Counted from the stretch's first letter, positions 9,762 to 17,715 are shown. The stretch is DNA of 19,346 nt from Temnopleurus reevesii (GCA_036244855.1 BQKZ01006755.1:14615-33960), one strand, 5' to 3'. Made by a program: numbers and translations. The notes: a model not told the origin generated them from the letters alone.

Positions 9762-9816
9762 CTCTCTCTTTCCCTCTCTACCTCTCTCCTTCTCTCTCTA
9801 TCCATCTTTCTCCTAT
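9480..9816 (+). repeat. 330-bp pyrimidine tract leading into a splice acceptor
   Basis: The tract is almost purely C and T, with a (CT)n core at about 9726-9759, and it ends at the acceptor TATAACAG (AG at 9820-9821). It is far longer than a normal animal polypyrimidine tract. Two overlapping Ser/Leu frames read from it are repeat artefacts. It may act as a strong U2AF/PTB-binding region, which is inference. Confidence 0.85.
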
Positions 9817-9817
9817 A

Positions 9818-9827
9818 ACAGGAACAG
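9818..9827 (+). promoter_or_regulatory. Tandem splice acceptors 6 nt apart
   Basis: ACAGGAACAGG offers two AG dinucleotides, at 9820-9821 and 9826-9827, both behind the same pyrimidine tract. Use of the second would remove two codons (Asn-Arg in the chosen frame) and keep the frame. The upstream site is the expected default. Confidence 0.5.
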
Positions 9828-10245
9828 GAATCTTCCTCTGATGGAGACTCCAACGGAGGAGAATCCTACGAAACATCCGCGATATGATCCCTGGTCACGA
9901 AGACAAACATCGATATCCAAGCCGACATCATTCCCGACCTCGTCCTCCTCCCCCTCACTGCGATCCCTGTCGTCTCCCCCACCAGTAAAATTTCCCCCAT
10001 CGCCTACCCCGATGTCCAACTCGATGTCCGGTTTGATGTCGACGTCGCCGGCATCGTCACCGCGTTCGTTGGCATATGGAGAGTCAGCATCGACGCAACG
10101 AGTGTCAAGCAAGCCGTCATCATCAGCAACATCATTGTATCAATCTATGCATCCTCCGTCGTCATCATCGTCTCCGTCACATCGATCCCTGTACCAGCCG
10201 CCGTCATCGACATCGGTTTGGAAGCAACGATCTTTGGAGAGGTAG
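9822..10245 (+). CDS. Probable last coding exon, Ser/Pro-rich tail of an unrecognised protein (5' end outside)
   Basis: I do not recognise the gene. The exon follows a very strong pyrimidine tract and acceptor. The chosen frame runs about 140 codons to TAG at 10243-10245 and would begin in phase 2; ATG 9841 is internal and need not be a start. The product is Ser/Pro/Thr-rich with few hydrophobic residues, probably a disordered tail. It contains a basic RRQTS site of the PKA type and four Arg-Ser-Leu motifs, written with different codons (CGA TCC CTG, CGT TCG TTG, CGA TCT TTG). That favours this frame over the +1 frame. The +1 frame starts with an acidic stretch (EQESSSDGDSNGGES) and stops at TGA 9885-9887, so an alternative short C terminus cannot be excluded. 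The exon is distinctly more GC-rich than its surroundings. A TCN-repeat origin is the main alternative. Confidence 0.55.
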
Positions 10246-10559
10246 CGTGATATTCGTTTAGAATCTGCACAGGCCAGCTGTATTTTTTGTGACAGCTGAT
10301 CAAACTGCTTACTCCAGTCAAACCTGTCTATAGCAGTCACCAAAGTCCCTTCATGAAGAAGACATGAAGATATCTTATTTTAGGTAATGGAAAAATATTC
10401 TGAATATGGCCGCTTTGCTGAAGACATTTTGGGGGGACGTTCTCTATAGATGAATTAAAGACCATGACACAGAAAAAGTACCTGATTGCACAAACAAATA
10501 GAATTGTACATGGGTAAATGTCAGATAGGATTTATTTGTAAAGCAGTCATTCACTATGA

Positions 10560-10624
10560 AATAAATAGATTAAGATTTTGGATGAAGTAAACTGCTCCCC
10601 ATTGTAAAGGTGGACAAAAATAAA
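10560..10624 (+). terminator. Proximal poly(A) signal candidates
   Basis: AATAAA at 10560-10565 and again at 10619-10624 lie about 315 and 375 bases after the stop codon. A T-rich stretch (CTTTGTTTCTC) follows the second. In AT-rich DNA this hexamer is common, so evidence is modest. Confidence 0.35.
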
Positions 10625-10698
10625 CAATCCAACTTTGTTTCTCTTATCAATCAATTTTGGAATTAAAAACCTAATAGAAGAATTACGAAAGTACACCA

Positions 10699-10906
10699 GA
10701 ATTGCCAGACTTCCAGAATACATATGCATGAAGATAAAAATGAAATTATTTATCCCTGACAACTGAACCAAAAATTTTCTTCTTAGAGGAAGCGATAATG
10801 GATGTTGTCATCATGCTTTCTCTTATAAATATACAATTAATTGATTCAGCTGTTTCCACATTTTGATTTTTATTCTCATGCATATTACAGAATGTTGGCA
10901 TCTCTG
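10699..10906. mobile_element. Foldback MITE family F3, divergent copy
   Basis: The left end is CAGAATTGCCAGACTTCCAG, followed by AATACATATGCATG. The right end reads CTCATGCATATTACAGAATG, followed by TTGGCATCTCTG. These match the termini of the F3 copies at 17021, 18075 and 18376. The interior is AT-rich and non-coding. This is the most diverged F3 copy. It touches the F4 copy that follows. Confidence 0.6.
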
Positions 10907-11079
10907 AGTTGTATTTCATAAATCTTTGTATAAATCTAAGCACAATGCTACGAACGACTGGTGACCCTTTCTTTGGTGTGATCCAGCACCAGGCATTATC
11001 TTTTGAGTGCAAGAAAGGATCACCAGTCATTTATAGAGTCGTGGGTAGATCTACGCATGGCTCTATGAAACACAACCCT
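10907..11079. mobile_element. Foldback MITE family F4, copy 2
   Basis: The outer ends GTTGTATTTCATAAATC and TCTATGAAACACAACCC are inverted. An inner pair is stronger: CGACTGGTGACCCTTTCTTT opposite AAGAAAGGATCACCAGTC. It begins one base after the F3 copy ends. It encodes nothing; open frames here mirror each other on both strands. Confidence 0.7.
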
Positions 11080-13028
11080 TGTGTTTACTTTTTATTTTTG
11101 TACTGTGAAGTCTTTAATTCCAAAATAGATCTATTAGAAAAGTAAAGTTTGAGTAGGTTTTGTTTATTTTGTCCACCTTTTTATCCTTTTCTTGGTGACT
11201 CTCAAGTGTGTTTTCCATTATATCCATTTTGTAACAACATTATGCAATTAATATAGTAAAAGTGCACTTGTCTCATAAGATTTAGAAAAAAATAGAGGAG
11301 TTTTAATGGTGCGGTGTTATTTATGTAATACCTGTATTAATTATATAGATTGATATAAAAGTACTAACATAATCATGTTTTATCAAATAATTATTTAAAA
11401 GTTACTAATTATTATGCAATAGTGGTATTATAGTACAAAGGATTGTTATTGATGTTTGATTGTATTTATTGAAATTATGTGAAAATAGATTGTGAAGAGT
11501 AACTGTAAATAATTGTAAATGAACATGCATGTGATTGGTATAAGGGGGGTTGAAATATTATAGATTGAGAATTTTCTGCTCGTGGTTCCAAGTTTTAGCT
11601 TGTAGACTCAAATTTTATTTTAACAAATTGAACACAGAATGACGTGTGAAGGCAAATCCATTAATTGCTTTGCATAGTGCAGTGGAAATAGAACTGTGAT
11701 ATTCAGATTAATCATATTTCTAAACCATTTAATCCTACAAACTGATAGACACATTTGATCCGTTTTATCATTATAAAAACAAATAATGAAAGCCTTTCTT
11801 CATTTATTCCTTCAGAGTACTCAAGAGGTACCTTAAAGGGGACAAAACCCTGGAATTGATTTGCTCTCCGTAGATGAAGAAAAATTAAGATGATTAAACT
11901 TCAAAATAGATACCTAAATATTAAAGTATATGTACCCCTTTATTAATTAATTAATAAATCACAGGCTTTCATTCACTAGGTTGTGAAAATAATTTACTAC
12001 TAGGCAGTAAATTCATCATATAACTTATGTAACACAATTAGGATTTGGGATTTGAGAAGTATGTGCACATGTGCATTAAAGATGTTAGGTTAGGATATTG
12101 TACATTATGTGTATATTTGAAAGGTGCTGATTTTTTTGGAGTTAGAGTAAACTCCCAAACTATTGATCTAGATAATTATCGGTTTAACAAATTTCTTGCC
12201 ATATTTCAATGTGCCAGTCTATTGCAAAATGCTGTTGTTCAGATATGATGGAAAATTTTTTTTATCAACTCTCGTAATTCTCCTGAAATAAATATGCAAA
12301 ACATTTTCATCAGGTGTAGGCTATAGCTCAAATATGATTTGTTTTGTGAATTGTGGGGATTATGTTGTCTTTAGAATGGACAATATTACAAACCCCTTTT
12401 CATTTCTCTGATTTCTTTAATGAGCCCTTACTTGTGTTTTGTACTATACAGTAAATGGAGAGACATATTGGGAAACGGATGGCATCTCTGCCATAAGAGC
12501 CATGATACGTCTGAACTCACTTTTTGCTACCATTCTTCATAAAGGTGTCTTTATTCAGCCATACTTTTGATAGCTTTTGTGCCATACAGTACCTATGAAA
12601 CCATATGCAGTTGTGAGAGTTTAATTTTCCCCATCATTGTGTTACAAGGATAATGAAGCAACTTTACATATTAGAATGTAATTCTACGCAATTATACTTT
12701 TTCCTTAAATTTTACCACATTTTACACCTTCTCCTTCACTATTTTTTCCCTTATCTTTTCTTTGACCTGTGATACTGTATGTCTTGTAGAATATAATTCC
12801 TTCATTATGACCTAGATTACCATCTATTTCTGAAATTTTAATATGAATTATGCACCTCTTTTCTGTTCTTCATCATACTTTTCTGGCAAAACATGACTTT
12901 TGTATAAAATGAAGAATTGGATTTCCGGCCATTCTTGCATACATATAAAATCATTATGCTCATGTTTTCTTTATACCAAGTTATATTACTTATTTAGGAA
13001 ATGAGTCGCACATGAAGAATTGACTGAC
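11080..13028. other. AT-rich stretch without a firm gene
   Basis: About 1.9 kb with no well-supported gene. 12452-12544 is a weak exon candidate on the plus strand, bordered by ACTATACAG and AAAG|GTGTCT, and is discussed under findings. GGCATCTCTGC at 12481 resembles the end of an F3 element and may be a relic. Confidence 0.35.
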
Positions 13029-13253
13029 TTACCAGAAAATGGGGCTAACAGTAATGCGGGGGTGATTAGGGACAAAACTTAGACCATTAAAGATTCCTTT
13101 AATGAGGTGGATGACTCTATAGACTGGATAAATCTTTCAGTATATATGAAAAATAAACAAAAAGTGAAAGCAAATATGATATAAGCAGATTTGAATAGAC
13201 TAAGTTTTGTCCCTCTTCATCCAAGTGTCCCTGTTTGCCCTGTTTTATGGTAT
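13029..13253. mobile_element. MITE family F6, copy 1
   Basis: Long terminal inverted repeats: ACCAGAAAATGGGGCTAACA, then AGGGACAAAACTTAGACC, face ACTAAGTTTTGTCCCTCTTC, then GTTTGCCCTGTTTTATGGT. The interior (TATATATGAAAAATAAACAA, then AGTGAAAGCAAATAT) matches the copy at 15448-15668. No protein is encoded. Confidence 0.75.
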
Positions 13254-13429
13254 GATTGTATCAGCAGAGTAGAATTTCTATGTAAAGTGATTGGCACAAA
13301 ATAAAAAGGATACTGCTGCAAGAGCTGGTCTTTGAAGATTTTGATTCCTCCTACAATCACAATGAATAGGGAGGTCAAGTAAACAACTCCCCATCTTCTT
13401 ATCCACACTAACCACTTTCACCCAGGTAC

Positions 13430-13573
13430 TATTGGGTACTGGTTTTAAACAATCGTCTTTTGGGTGGTTTTGCAGTGCAGTGACTGTTGAATAATAATGT
13501 GAGCACTTTGGTCGTTTATGATGGTATCTGGTAAAGTGCGATATAAGGAATCATCATTATTCAAGCCTTCACC
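13430..13573 (+). mobile_element. Retroposon 3' fragment (SINE/LINE tail)
   Basis: The segment ends AGTGCGATATAAGGAATCAT, then CATTATT, closely paralleling the GCGCTATATAAA plus (ATT)n end of the SINE at 17118 and the tail of the LINE at 14318. Upstream it has GGTACTATTGGGTACTGG, reminiscent of the SINE body. The 5' limit is uncertain and no tRNA-like head is recognisable, so it is a decayed or truncated copy. Confidence 0.45.
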
Positions 13574-14143
13574 GTGGCTCTGGAACACAAATCACAGTTA
13601 CTTTCAAATTTTGACCTCCTGCCTACTTTAGAATAGTTGGTATCTCTGTGAATATTGAGACTAGTGCATCACCATGCATCAAATGTACTTTTATTGATGT
13701 CATCATTTAATCATTTGTTTTTTAAATGTGATATGAATGAATTGCATACACTGTATATATTATAGTGGTTTTATACACATGCATGGATGTGCTTTACATG
13801 TATGTACATAATTTGAAAGTAGAGAAGAGTATTTATCAAGTATGAATTATGATGGGTTTTATGTTTTTCACGGCCACCTACATCAAATTATCCCAATCCG
13901 ATTTCAATTTGAAACAAGCATTTTCATTGGTTTAGAGTCAGATTTGTAGCATTATACATGTAGTATCGACACAGTGGAATGGAATGGCAATTATTATGCT
14001 AGAACTCAATGCTGTTCATGACATAAGATGGAATTTGATGTGTTGAATTGGCACTATGAGGGTGTATTAGCACTAGAAATATTTTGTATATAATATTGAT
14101 TGTGTATTTCTCTTTCCCAATTTATCCTGATTTATTTAACTGT
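13574..14143. other. AT-rich stretch, possible distal 3' UTR
   Basis: No gene is seen. GTTGGTATCTCTG near 13637 resembles the F3 terminus and could be a solo relic. Confidence 0.35.
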
Positions 14144-14149
14144 AATAAA
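14144..14149 (+). terminator. Distal poly(A) signal candidate
   Basis: AATAAA within TGTAATAAAGTTG is followed 25-35 bases later by GATGTTTTGCTTTTTGTAC, a GU/U-rich downstream element. This is the best-formed 3' end signal on the plus strand after the Ser/Pro-rich exon. Confidence 0.4.
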
Positions 14150-14317
14150 GTTGAAATTATGATTAACAAAGATGTTTTGCTTTTTGTACTTCATTTTGAG
14201 TGTTAACCCTTTCAAAACAACAGAACCTGTTTTTTGTTTGGTTTAATAACTTTTGATTCAGTGCTCAAAAAAAGGTATGCAAGATGCATGACAAGAAATA
14301 GAACAAAATTCTACACA

Positions 14318-14584
14318 AATGATGATGATGGCCTCTTGTATAGCGCCGGTCTCCGCCACAGCTGGGTGCTCATGGCGCTCGATTACTAAAAAATAATGTC
14401 TCACAGATTTCAATGTCCTAATTAGTGCTATGGTTTATCTTTTAGTCCAAAAACTCCCAGTGGTGGTACAATTTGGTTATTCTTCTAACGACAGGGTAGT
14501 GGGGAACAGATAGGTCTTTAGGTAGGGCTCAAAGGTTGATTGCGTCTCTGCTCTCCTAATGAAGTGGGGAAGGCTATTCCACAG
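14318..14584 (-). mobile_element. 5'-truncated non-LTR retrotransposon (LINE), 3' end
   Basis: On the minus strand the element starts inside the end of its reverse-transcriptase frame (stop at 14477), continues through about 130 bp of 3' UTR, and ends GGCGCTATACAAGAGGCC plus (ATC)n. Truncation at the 5' end and a short tandem 3' tail are standard for target-primed reverse transcription. The C-terminal protein motif suggests the CR1/L2/Rex1-like or Jockey-like group. A more exact family is not claimed. Confidence 0.75.
14477..14584 (-). pseudogene. LINE ORF2 C-terminal fragment
   Basis: Thirty-five codons read on the minus strand from 14584 to a TAA at 14477-14479. The peptide opens LWNSLPHFIRRAETQSTFEP and continues YLKTYLFPTT. 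This matches a pattern known at the very end of many metazoan endonuclease/reverse-transcriptase ORFs (roughly W-N-x-L-P, then ten or more residues, then F-K-x-x-L-K-T-x-L-F). The Phe, Leu-Lys-Thr and Leu-Phe positions are all kept. There is no frameshift in this stretch; everything upstream is missing, so the fragment is dead. The assignment rests on motif memory, not on an alignment. Confidence 0.75.
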
Positions 14585-14835
14585 TTATTCCACCGATTAT
14601 TATTATGCAATCATTTGCTGTTGATGCAGAGAATTTTTCAAATTAAAATAATCACTAAGATTGTCATAATTCAAAAACATTGGAAAATTTAAAAGCACCG
14701 TTTTCATGCAAATTCACAACTTTCAACTTTTTAATACACTCGTTGGTGATGAAGATTCAATTATTTTATTTGAAATCTTCTAAAAACAGAATTAAAATAT
14801 TTAGCGTTGCCAATTTAGGATAGGGATAGAAATAT

Positions 14836-15060
14836 TCACTGTGAGCAGAAGGGGCAAAGGACTGGGACGAAGTAAACAACATCATTTAAACATTCACAAA
14901 AGATTCATAAATAGAAAAGAGAGTCCTACGTGAGACTCCTGTTCAAGAATTTTTTCACATGAGGACGTTGGGAATTCCTTGTGTCCATCTAACTTTTGTT
15001 AATGAGTAAATGGAGGTTGTTTACTTTGTCTCAGGCCTTTGTCCCTTTGTCAAGTGCAGA
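14836..15060. mobile_element. MITE family F5, copy
   Basis: The left end TCACTGTGAGCAGAAGGGGC, then AAAGGACTGGGACGAAGTAA, is inverted at the right as TTGTTTACTTTGTCTCAGGC, then CTTTGTCCCTTTG. A further internal palindrome GAGTCCTACGTGAGACTCC lies near 14921. It is followed within five bases by an F2 element. Confidence 0.75.
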
Positions 15061-15064
15061 ATAG

Positions 15065-15318
15065 GGGGTAGTAGAGTGGTTGATGCTAGTAAGTTTCATT
15101 TGATCGGAACACGCCAATCAAATCCATTGTTTCAAGCGCATCTTTTTAATAGCGCAGACTGCGCACAAGATAAAACGAAAGTTTCACATTGAAATTTGCA
15201 GTCATTGACTTGTAATCAATTGCAACTTCTAACAAGATGCACATGAAACAAATTTTTATTGGCGCATGCTGATTCACTACTACTTGCAATTGATCAGAAC
15301 TTTTTAGCAACACCTCCT
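15065..15318. mobile_element. MITE family F2, copy 2
   Basis: It shares with the copy at 3491 the subterminal GATCGGAACACGCCAATCAA and its inverse TTTTTATTGGCGCATGCTGA. The ends are GGGGTAGTAGAGTGGTTGA and TTTTTAGCAACACCTCCT. TAG at 15062-15064 and 15319-15321 may be the target duplication, the same 3-bp length as for copy 1. It is about 80 bp longer than copy 1 in the middle. No protein is encoded. Confidence 0.7.
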
Positions 15319-15447
15319 TAGAGTGTCACATAATCAGTGATTTAAAGAATTGGCATGCAAACAAGGGATTATTGCCTGGACACCAAGAAATCTGACATTG
15401 CAACAAGCACATTGATATACTACTGAAATGCACGTTAAACTTCAAGT

Positions 15448-15668
15448 ACTATAAGATGGGGCAAATTGGGATGCCAGGGTGAACTGCAACAAAACTTTGA
15501 CCATTCAACATTTCGTTTTTGATAAGCTTCATCACTATAAGCACCATACTATGGGATACATTTGTTATTATATATGAAAAATAGACAAAAGTGATGGCAA
15601 ATATAATCAAATAGACCAGTGGAAATGTCCCTCTTCACGCCAACTTCCATATTTTCCCCGTTTTATGG
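15448..15668. mobile_element. MITE family F6, copy 2
   Basis: It starts ACTATAAGATGGGGCAAATT and ends TTCCCCGTTTTATGGTA, with the inner TATATATGAAAAATAGACAA and GATGGCAAATATAATC shared with the copy at 13029. The inner part of the left terminal repeat (GTGAACTGCAACAAAACTTT) is more diverged than in copy 1. Confidence 0.7.
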
Positions 15669-15943
15669 TATCCATTTCATTGTGATTGTCGCTTTGATTA
15701 AAGCAGAGGACCTCGTTATATGACCTGCAAACTTACCAAAAACAACGCAAAAATAAGAATCGGGCACTGCTTAAAAAGTTTTTTTAAATAAAGGTTCTAT
15801 TTACAAAGATATAAAAAGAGTGGTATATGTACAAAAACAATGCTTGGAAAAAAAATCACTCAAAATACATATACATTAAACATTCAGAGTAGTAATAATA
15901 TAATATGGACTAGCCTTGAGGGAGACACAACATTTATGGCCCT
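15669..15943. other. AT-rich noncoding spacer
   Basis: No gene or repeat was recognised. The open frame starting at 15840 runs into the hairpin and is not supported. Confidence 0.35.
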
Positions 15944-15994
15944 GAGTAGAATTGTATTGCCCGAGTCGAAGACAAGGGCAATACGACTCTACTC
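15944..15994. repeat. Perfect-loop hairpin with 19-nt arms
   Basis: GAGTAGAATTGTATTGCCC pairs with GGGCAATACGACTCTACTC with two mismatches around a 13-nt loop (GAGTCGAAGACAA). It contains the TATTGCCC motif that recurs at 16409 and, inverted, at 16455 and 16495. It probably is one end of the composite element that holds the recombinase relic. Confidence 0.75.
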
Positions 15995-16045
15995 AATTCT
16001 CTTTGCATGCATCTGTAATGAGTGCCATGGCATCGGTCTGACGTA

Positions 16046-16258
16046 CCGTACCTCAACGTAGAATTTTGCTAGTGGCAAGAGTTTTTTGTCCACAGTTTCC
16101 AGATCAAGCTGAAGATTTTTCTACGCAATATATTACTTTAGAATATTGGCTGCTTGTTTAGTTGCCTTCTTAGTATTTTCAGCATTCCTATCTTGCACAA
16201 TTCCATCGAATTCGTTGTCATCGAACGAAGTTAACTTCTTCGAACTAGGCGCTTCCAT
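16046..16258 (-). pseudogene. Decayed N-terminal fragment of a KCTD1-like/DUF3504 (Crypton-related tyrosine recombinase) protein
   Basis: The minus strand starts at ATG 16258 in a good context (AAACAAACATGG). Forty-one codons follow, beginning MEAPSSKKLTSFDDNEFDGI and containing ENTKKATKQAANIL, then TAA at 16133-16135. In the same frame, after another stop (TAG at 16121-16123), comes LDLETVDKKLLPLAKFYVEV and Arg, ending near 16046. From memory, the order acidic N terminus, N-T-K-(K/R)-x-T, a Phe/Leu-rich segment, D-x-E-T, then K-F-Y-V-E-x-R is that of the N-terminal domain of KCTD1-like and ZMYM2/QRICH1-like proteins with a Crypton-derived DUF3504 domain. The catalytic domain is absent. GAG|GTACGG at the end could be an old splice donor. 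The two stops mark it as dead. Family assignment needs a protein search. Confidence 0.6.
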
Positions 16259-16505
16259 GTTTGTTTACAATCTGATGTCAAAGTTCACAAGGCACGTCGC
16301 GAGCTCGATGCACAAGAACTGCGCTGAATTTATTATGCACGTAAACCAATGGCAAAATTAAAAGTGGTTGCTCACGAGATCGCGGTCCGCGTATTTCGCA
16401 TGTGAATTTATTGCCCGCTGTTTTACACGCAAAATCCCATAGACATTTGACCGAGGGCAATAAAGTAATTTATGGACCGCTCTGTCTTTTACCAGGCAAT
16501 AAAGT

Positions 16506-17020
16506 GTAAAAATCACATGACTCAGATGTCTGATACGGTTGATAATTGTTCATATATTTGATTTGCTTTGGATAAATCATGGACTTTAATACTAGAGATG
16601 GATTAATGATAATCCTTATTCCTATGTAGTGAGAGATCTGCTGACAGATTTGAAATTCACATCCGTGGAAGGATAAACAGGTGGTCTCGTTCAGAGCTAT
16701 AAATTATCTCTCCAGATCTTGCCTCTTGCTGAAAAATTTATTACATAATACACACTGTATGAGAACAGACAGTGTTCTCTCTTTCAAATCTAAGAGCCGC
16801 CAACCTGAAAATTCAGATTTCAGGGAGATTTTATAATGAAGCCAGAAAGGTCTTCCACTTTAACACACAATACAATGGAAGAAATCAATGTACGAATCAT
16901 GGAGATTGCTAAAAAATCTCACTTTTCTCATTTAAAAATCAGCCTAATTTCAGAAGGTCTCCTGCTCAATCAGGGATACTTGGCAGCTTTGAAATTTGTT
17001 GCTGAATCAAAGGGATAAAC
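16506..17020. other. Noncoding stretch, possible old repeat
   Basis: No gene is supported. CCTGAAAATTCAGATTTCAGG at 16804 forms a small hairpin and continues into GAGATTTTATAATG. A 60-codon frame starting at 16836 has no recognised domain. The segment may belong to an unrecognised dispersed repeat. Confidence 0.3.
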
Positions 17021-17117
17021 AGAGATGCCTTCCGTCCTGGAATATGCATGAGGTAAGGATTCAAATATGAATAGCATAACAACTGAACAAAATTGAATGC
17101 AAACATGACAACAATAA
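17021..17117. mobile_element. MITE family F3, left part, split by SINE
   Basis: It begins AGAGATGCCTTCCGTCCTGG, then AATATGCATGAGG, matching the left end of the F3 copies at 18075 and 18376. It runs to GCAAACATGACAACAATAA, the point corresponding to GCAAACATGATAATTTTAA in the uninterrupted copy. The SINE begins there. Confidence 0.75.
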
Positions 17118-17423
17118 CCATGGTGTAGTGGTCATAACTCTCGCCTTTCAACTAGAGGGTCGTAGGTTCGAGTCCCACCCAGGGCGTTAATTTCCTTCAG
17201 CAAGAAATTCATCCACATTGTGCTGCACTCAACCCAGGTGAGGTGAATGGGTACCTGGTAGGAATATTTATTCCTTGAAACGCCAAGTGCGCTGCATGGT
17301 GGCTGCCGGGCTAAAGCCAGGGTAATAATGCTGCAATTGTAAAGCGCATAGGGAATTCTCATGAAGAGTTGATAAGCGCTATATAAAAGCCGTTTATTAT
17401 TATTATTATTATTATTATTATTT
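17118..17423 (+). mobile_element. tRNA-derived SINE
   Basis: It has a tRNA-like head with box A (TGGTGTAGTGG, 17121-17131) and a consensus box B (GGTTCGAGTCC, 17165-17175), the internal RNA polymerase III promoter. A body of about 200 bp includes ATGGGTACCTGGTAGGAATA and GTGCGCTGCATGGTGGCTGC. The 3' end is GCGCTATATAAAAGCC plus (ATT)n. It is full length. It resembles SINEs of marine deuterostomes, possibly the MetaSINE superfamily, which I cannot confirm. Its 3' end parallels the LINE tail at 14318. Confidence 0.85.
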
Positions 17424-17501
17424 CTGCCATTTACTTGTGATGAAAGCCTTATTTATAGGAAAATACACCTAATGCGTATTCCGGAACCGTTGGCACCTCT
17501 G
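17424..17501. mobile_element. MITE family F3, right part, split by SINE
   Basis: TGCCATTTACTTGTGATGAA, then AGCC, corresponds to the second half of the F3 copy at 18075. The end reads AATGCGTATTCCGGAACCGT, then TGGCACCTCTG, inverted to the left end at 17021. Confidence 0.75.
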
Positions 17502-17715
17502 AATAAAGATTGCTGGAAGTTCATGGGATAATCATCAAATATTTAAAAAATAAATGCAACACATTCATCAATGGTCATGATTTTTAAAAGTTGTGGACAT
17601 GTCCTATTTTCTTATTTACAAATATACAAGTATAATTCCTGCCACAGAGAGGGTCTAATGTGAAAATTAAGGCCTTGAGTTAGTCTATATTAAACACTCC
17701 ACGAGTGGTTGCCCA
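17502..17715. other. Noncoding spacer
   Basis: AT-rich sequence between mobile elements, nothing recognised. Confidence 0.35.

Larger units (their letters stand above)
10246..14149 (+). other. Possible long 3' untranslated region, repeat-rich
   Basis: After TAG 10243 no further plus-strand coding exon is well supported. AATAAA hexamers occur at 10560 and 10619 and, with the best downstream T/GT-rich context, at 14144. If 14144 is used, the 3' UTR would be about 3.9 kb and would contain F3, F4 and F6 elements and a retroposon tail. One TGTAAATA Pumilio-type motif is near 11506. A shorter UTR ending near 10640 is equally possible. Confidence 0.35.
15944..16505 (-). mobile_element. Composite decayed element with GGGCAATA inverted motifs
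   Basis: TATTGCCC occurs at 15955 and 16409, and GGGCAATA at 15976 and 16455, with GGCAATA at 16495. They bracket the decayed recombinase-like frame on the minus strand. The left TATTGCCCGAGTCGAA resembles the inverse of the right end (TATTGCCCTCGGTCAAA). The middle (about 16205-16400) is more GC-rich than the surroundings. The exact borders and the class are not settled; classical Cryptons lack inverted ends, so the motifs may belong to a host MITE. Confidence 0.45.

Noticed and set aside
9429..9841. Two overlapping 125-130-codon Ser/Leu-rich open frames
   Set aside because: Translation of the pyrimidine tract in front of the acceptor.
9813..10112. Antisense Asp/Gly-rich open frame
   Set aside because: Shadow of the TCN-rich plus-strand exon; it runs into the polypurine side of the tract and has no start or splice support.
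9888..10250. Val/Ile-rich +1 frame after TGA 9885
   Set aside because: It is open for about 120 codons and has many C-ending codons, but it is separated by a stop from any acceptor, and the repeated RSL motif favours the other frame. It remains a weak alternative.
16146..16361. Plus-strand open frame with hydrophobic start
   Set aside because: It begins at TTG, not ATG, and overlaps the minus-strand recombinase-like relic, which explains the sequence better.
16766..16786. AGAACA-GACAG-TGTTCT steroid-receptor-like palindrome
   Set aside because: The half-sites are 5 bases apart instead of 3, and there is no promoter nearby.
17118..17190. Free-standing tRNA gene
   Set aside because: Boxes A and B are present, but the anticodon arm and acceptor stem do not close properly and the sequence continues into a SINE body with (ATT)n tail.
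17132..17362. Minus-strand open frame ending in LGGTRTYDPLVERREL-type peptide
   Set aside because: Antisense translation of the SINE; such peptides are a common annotation artefact.
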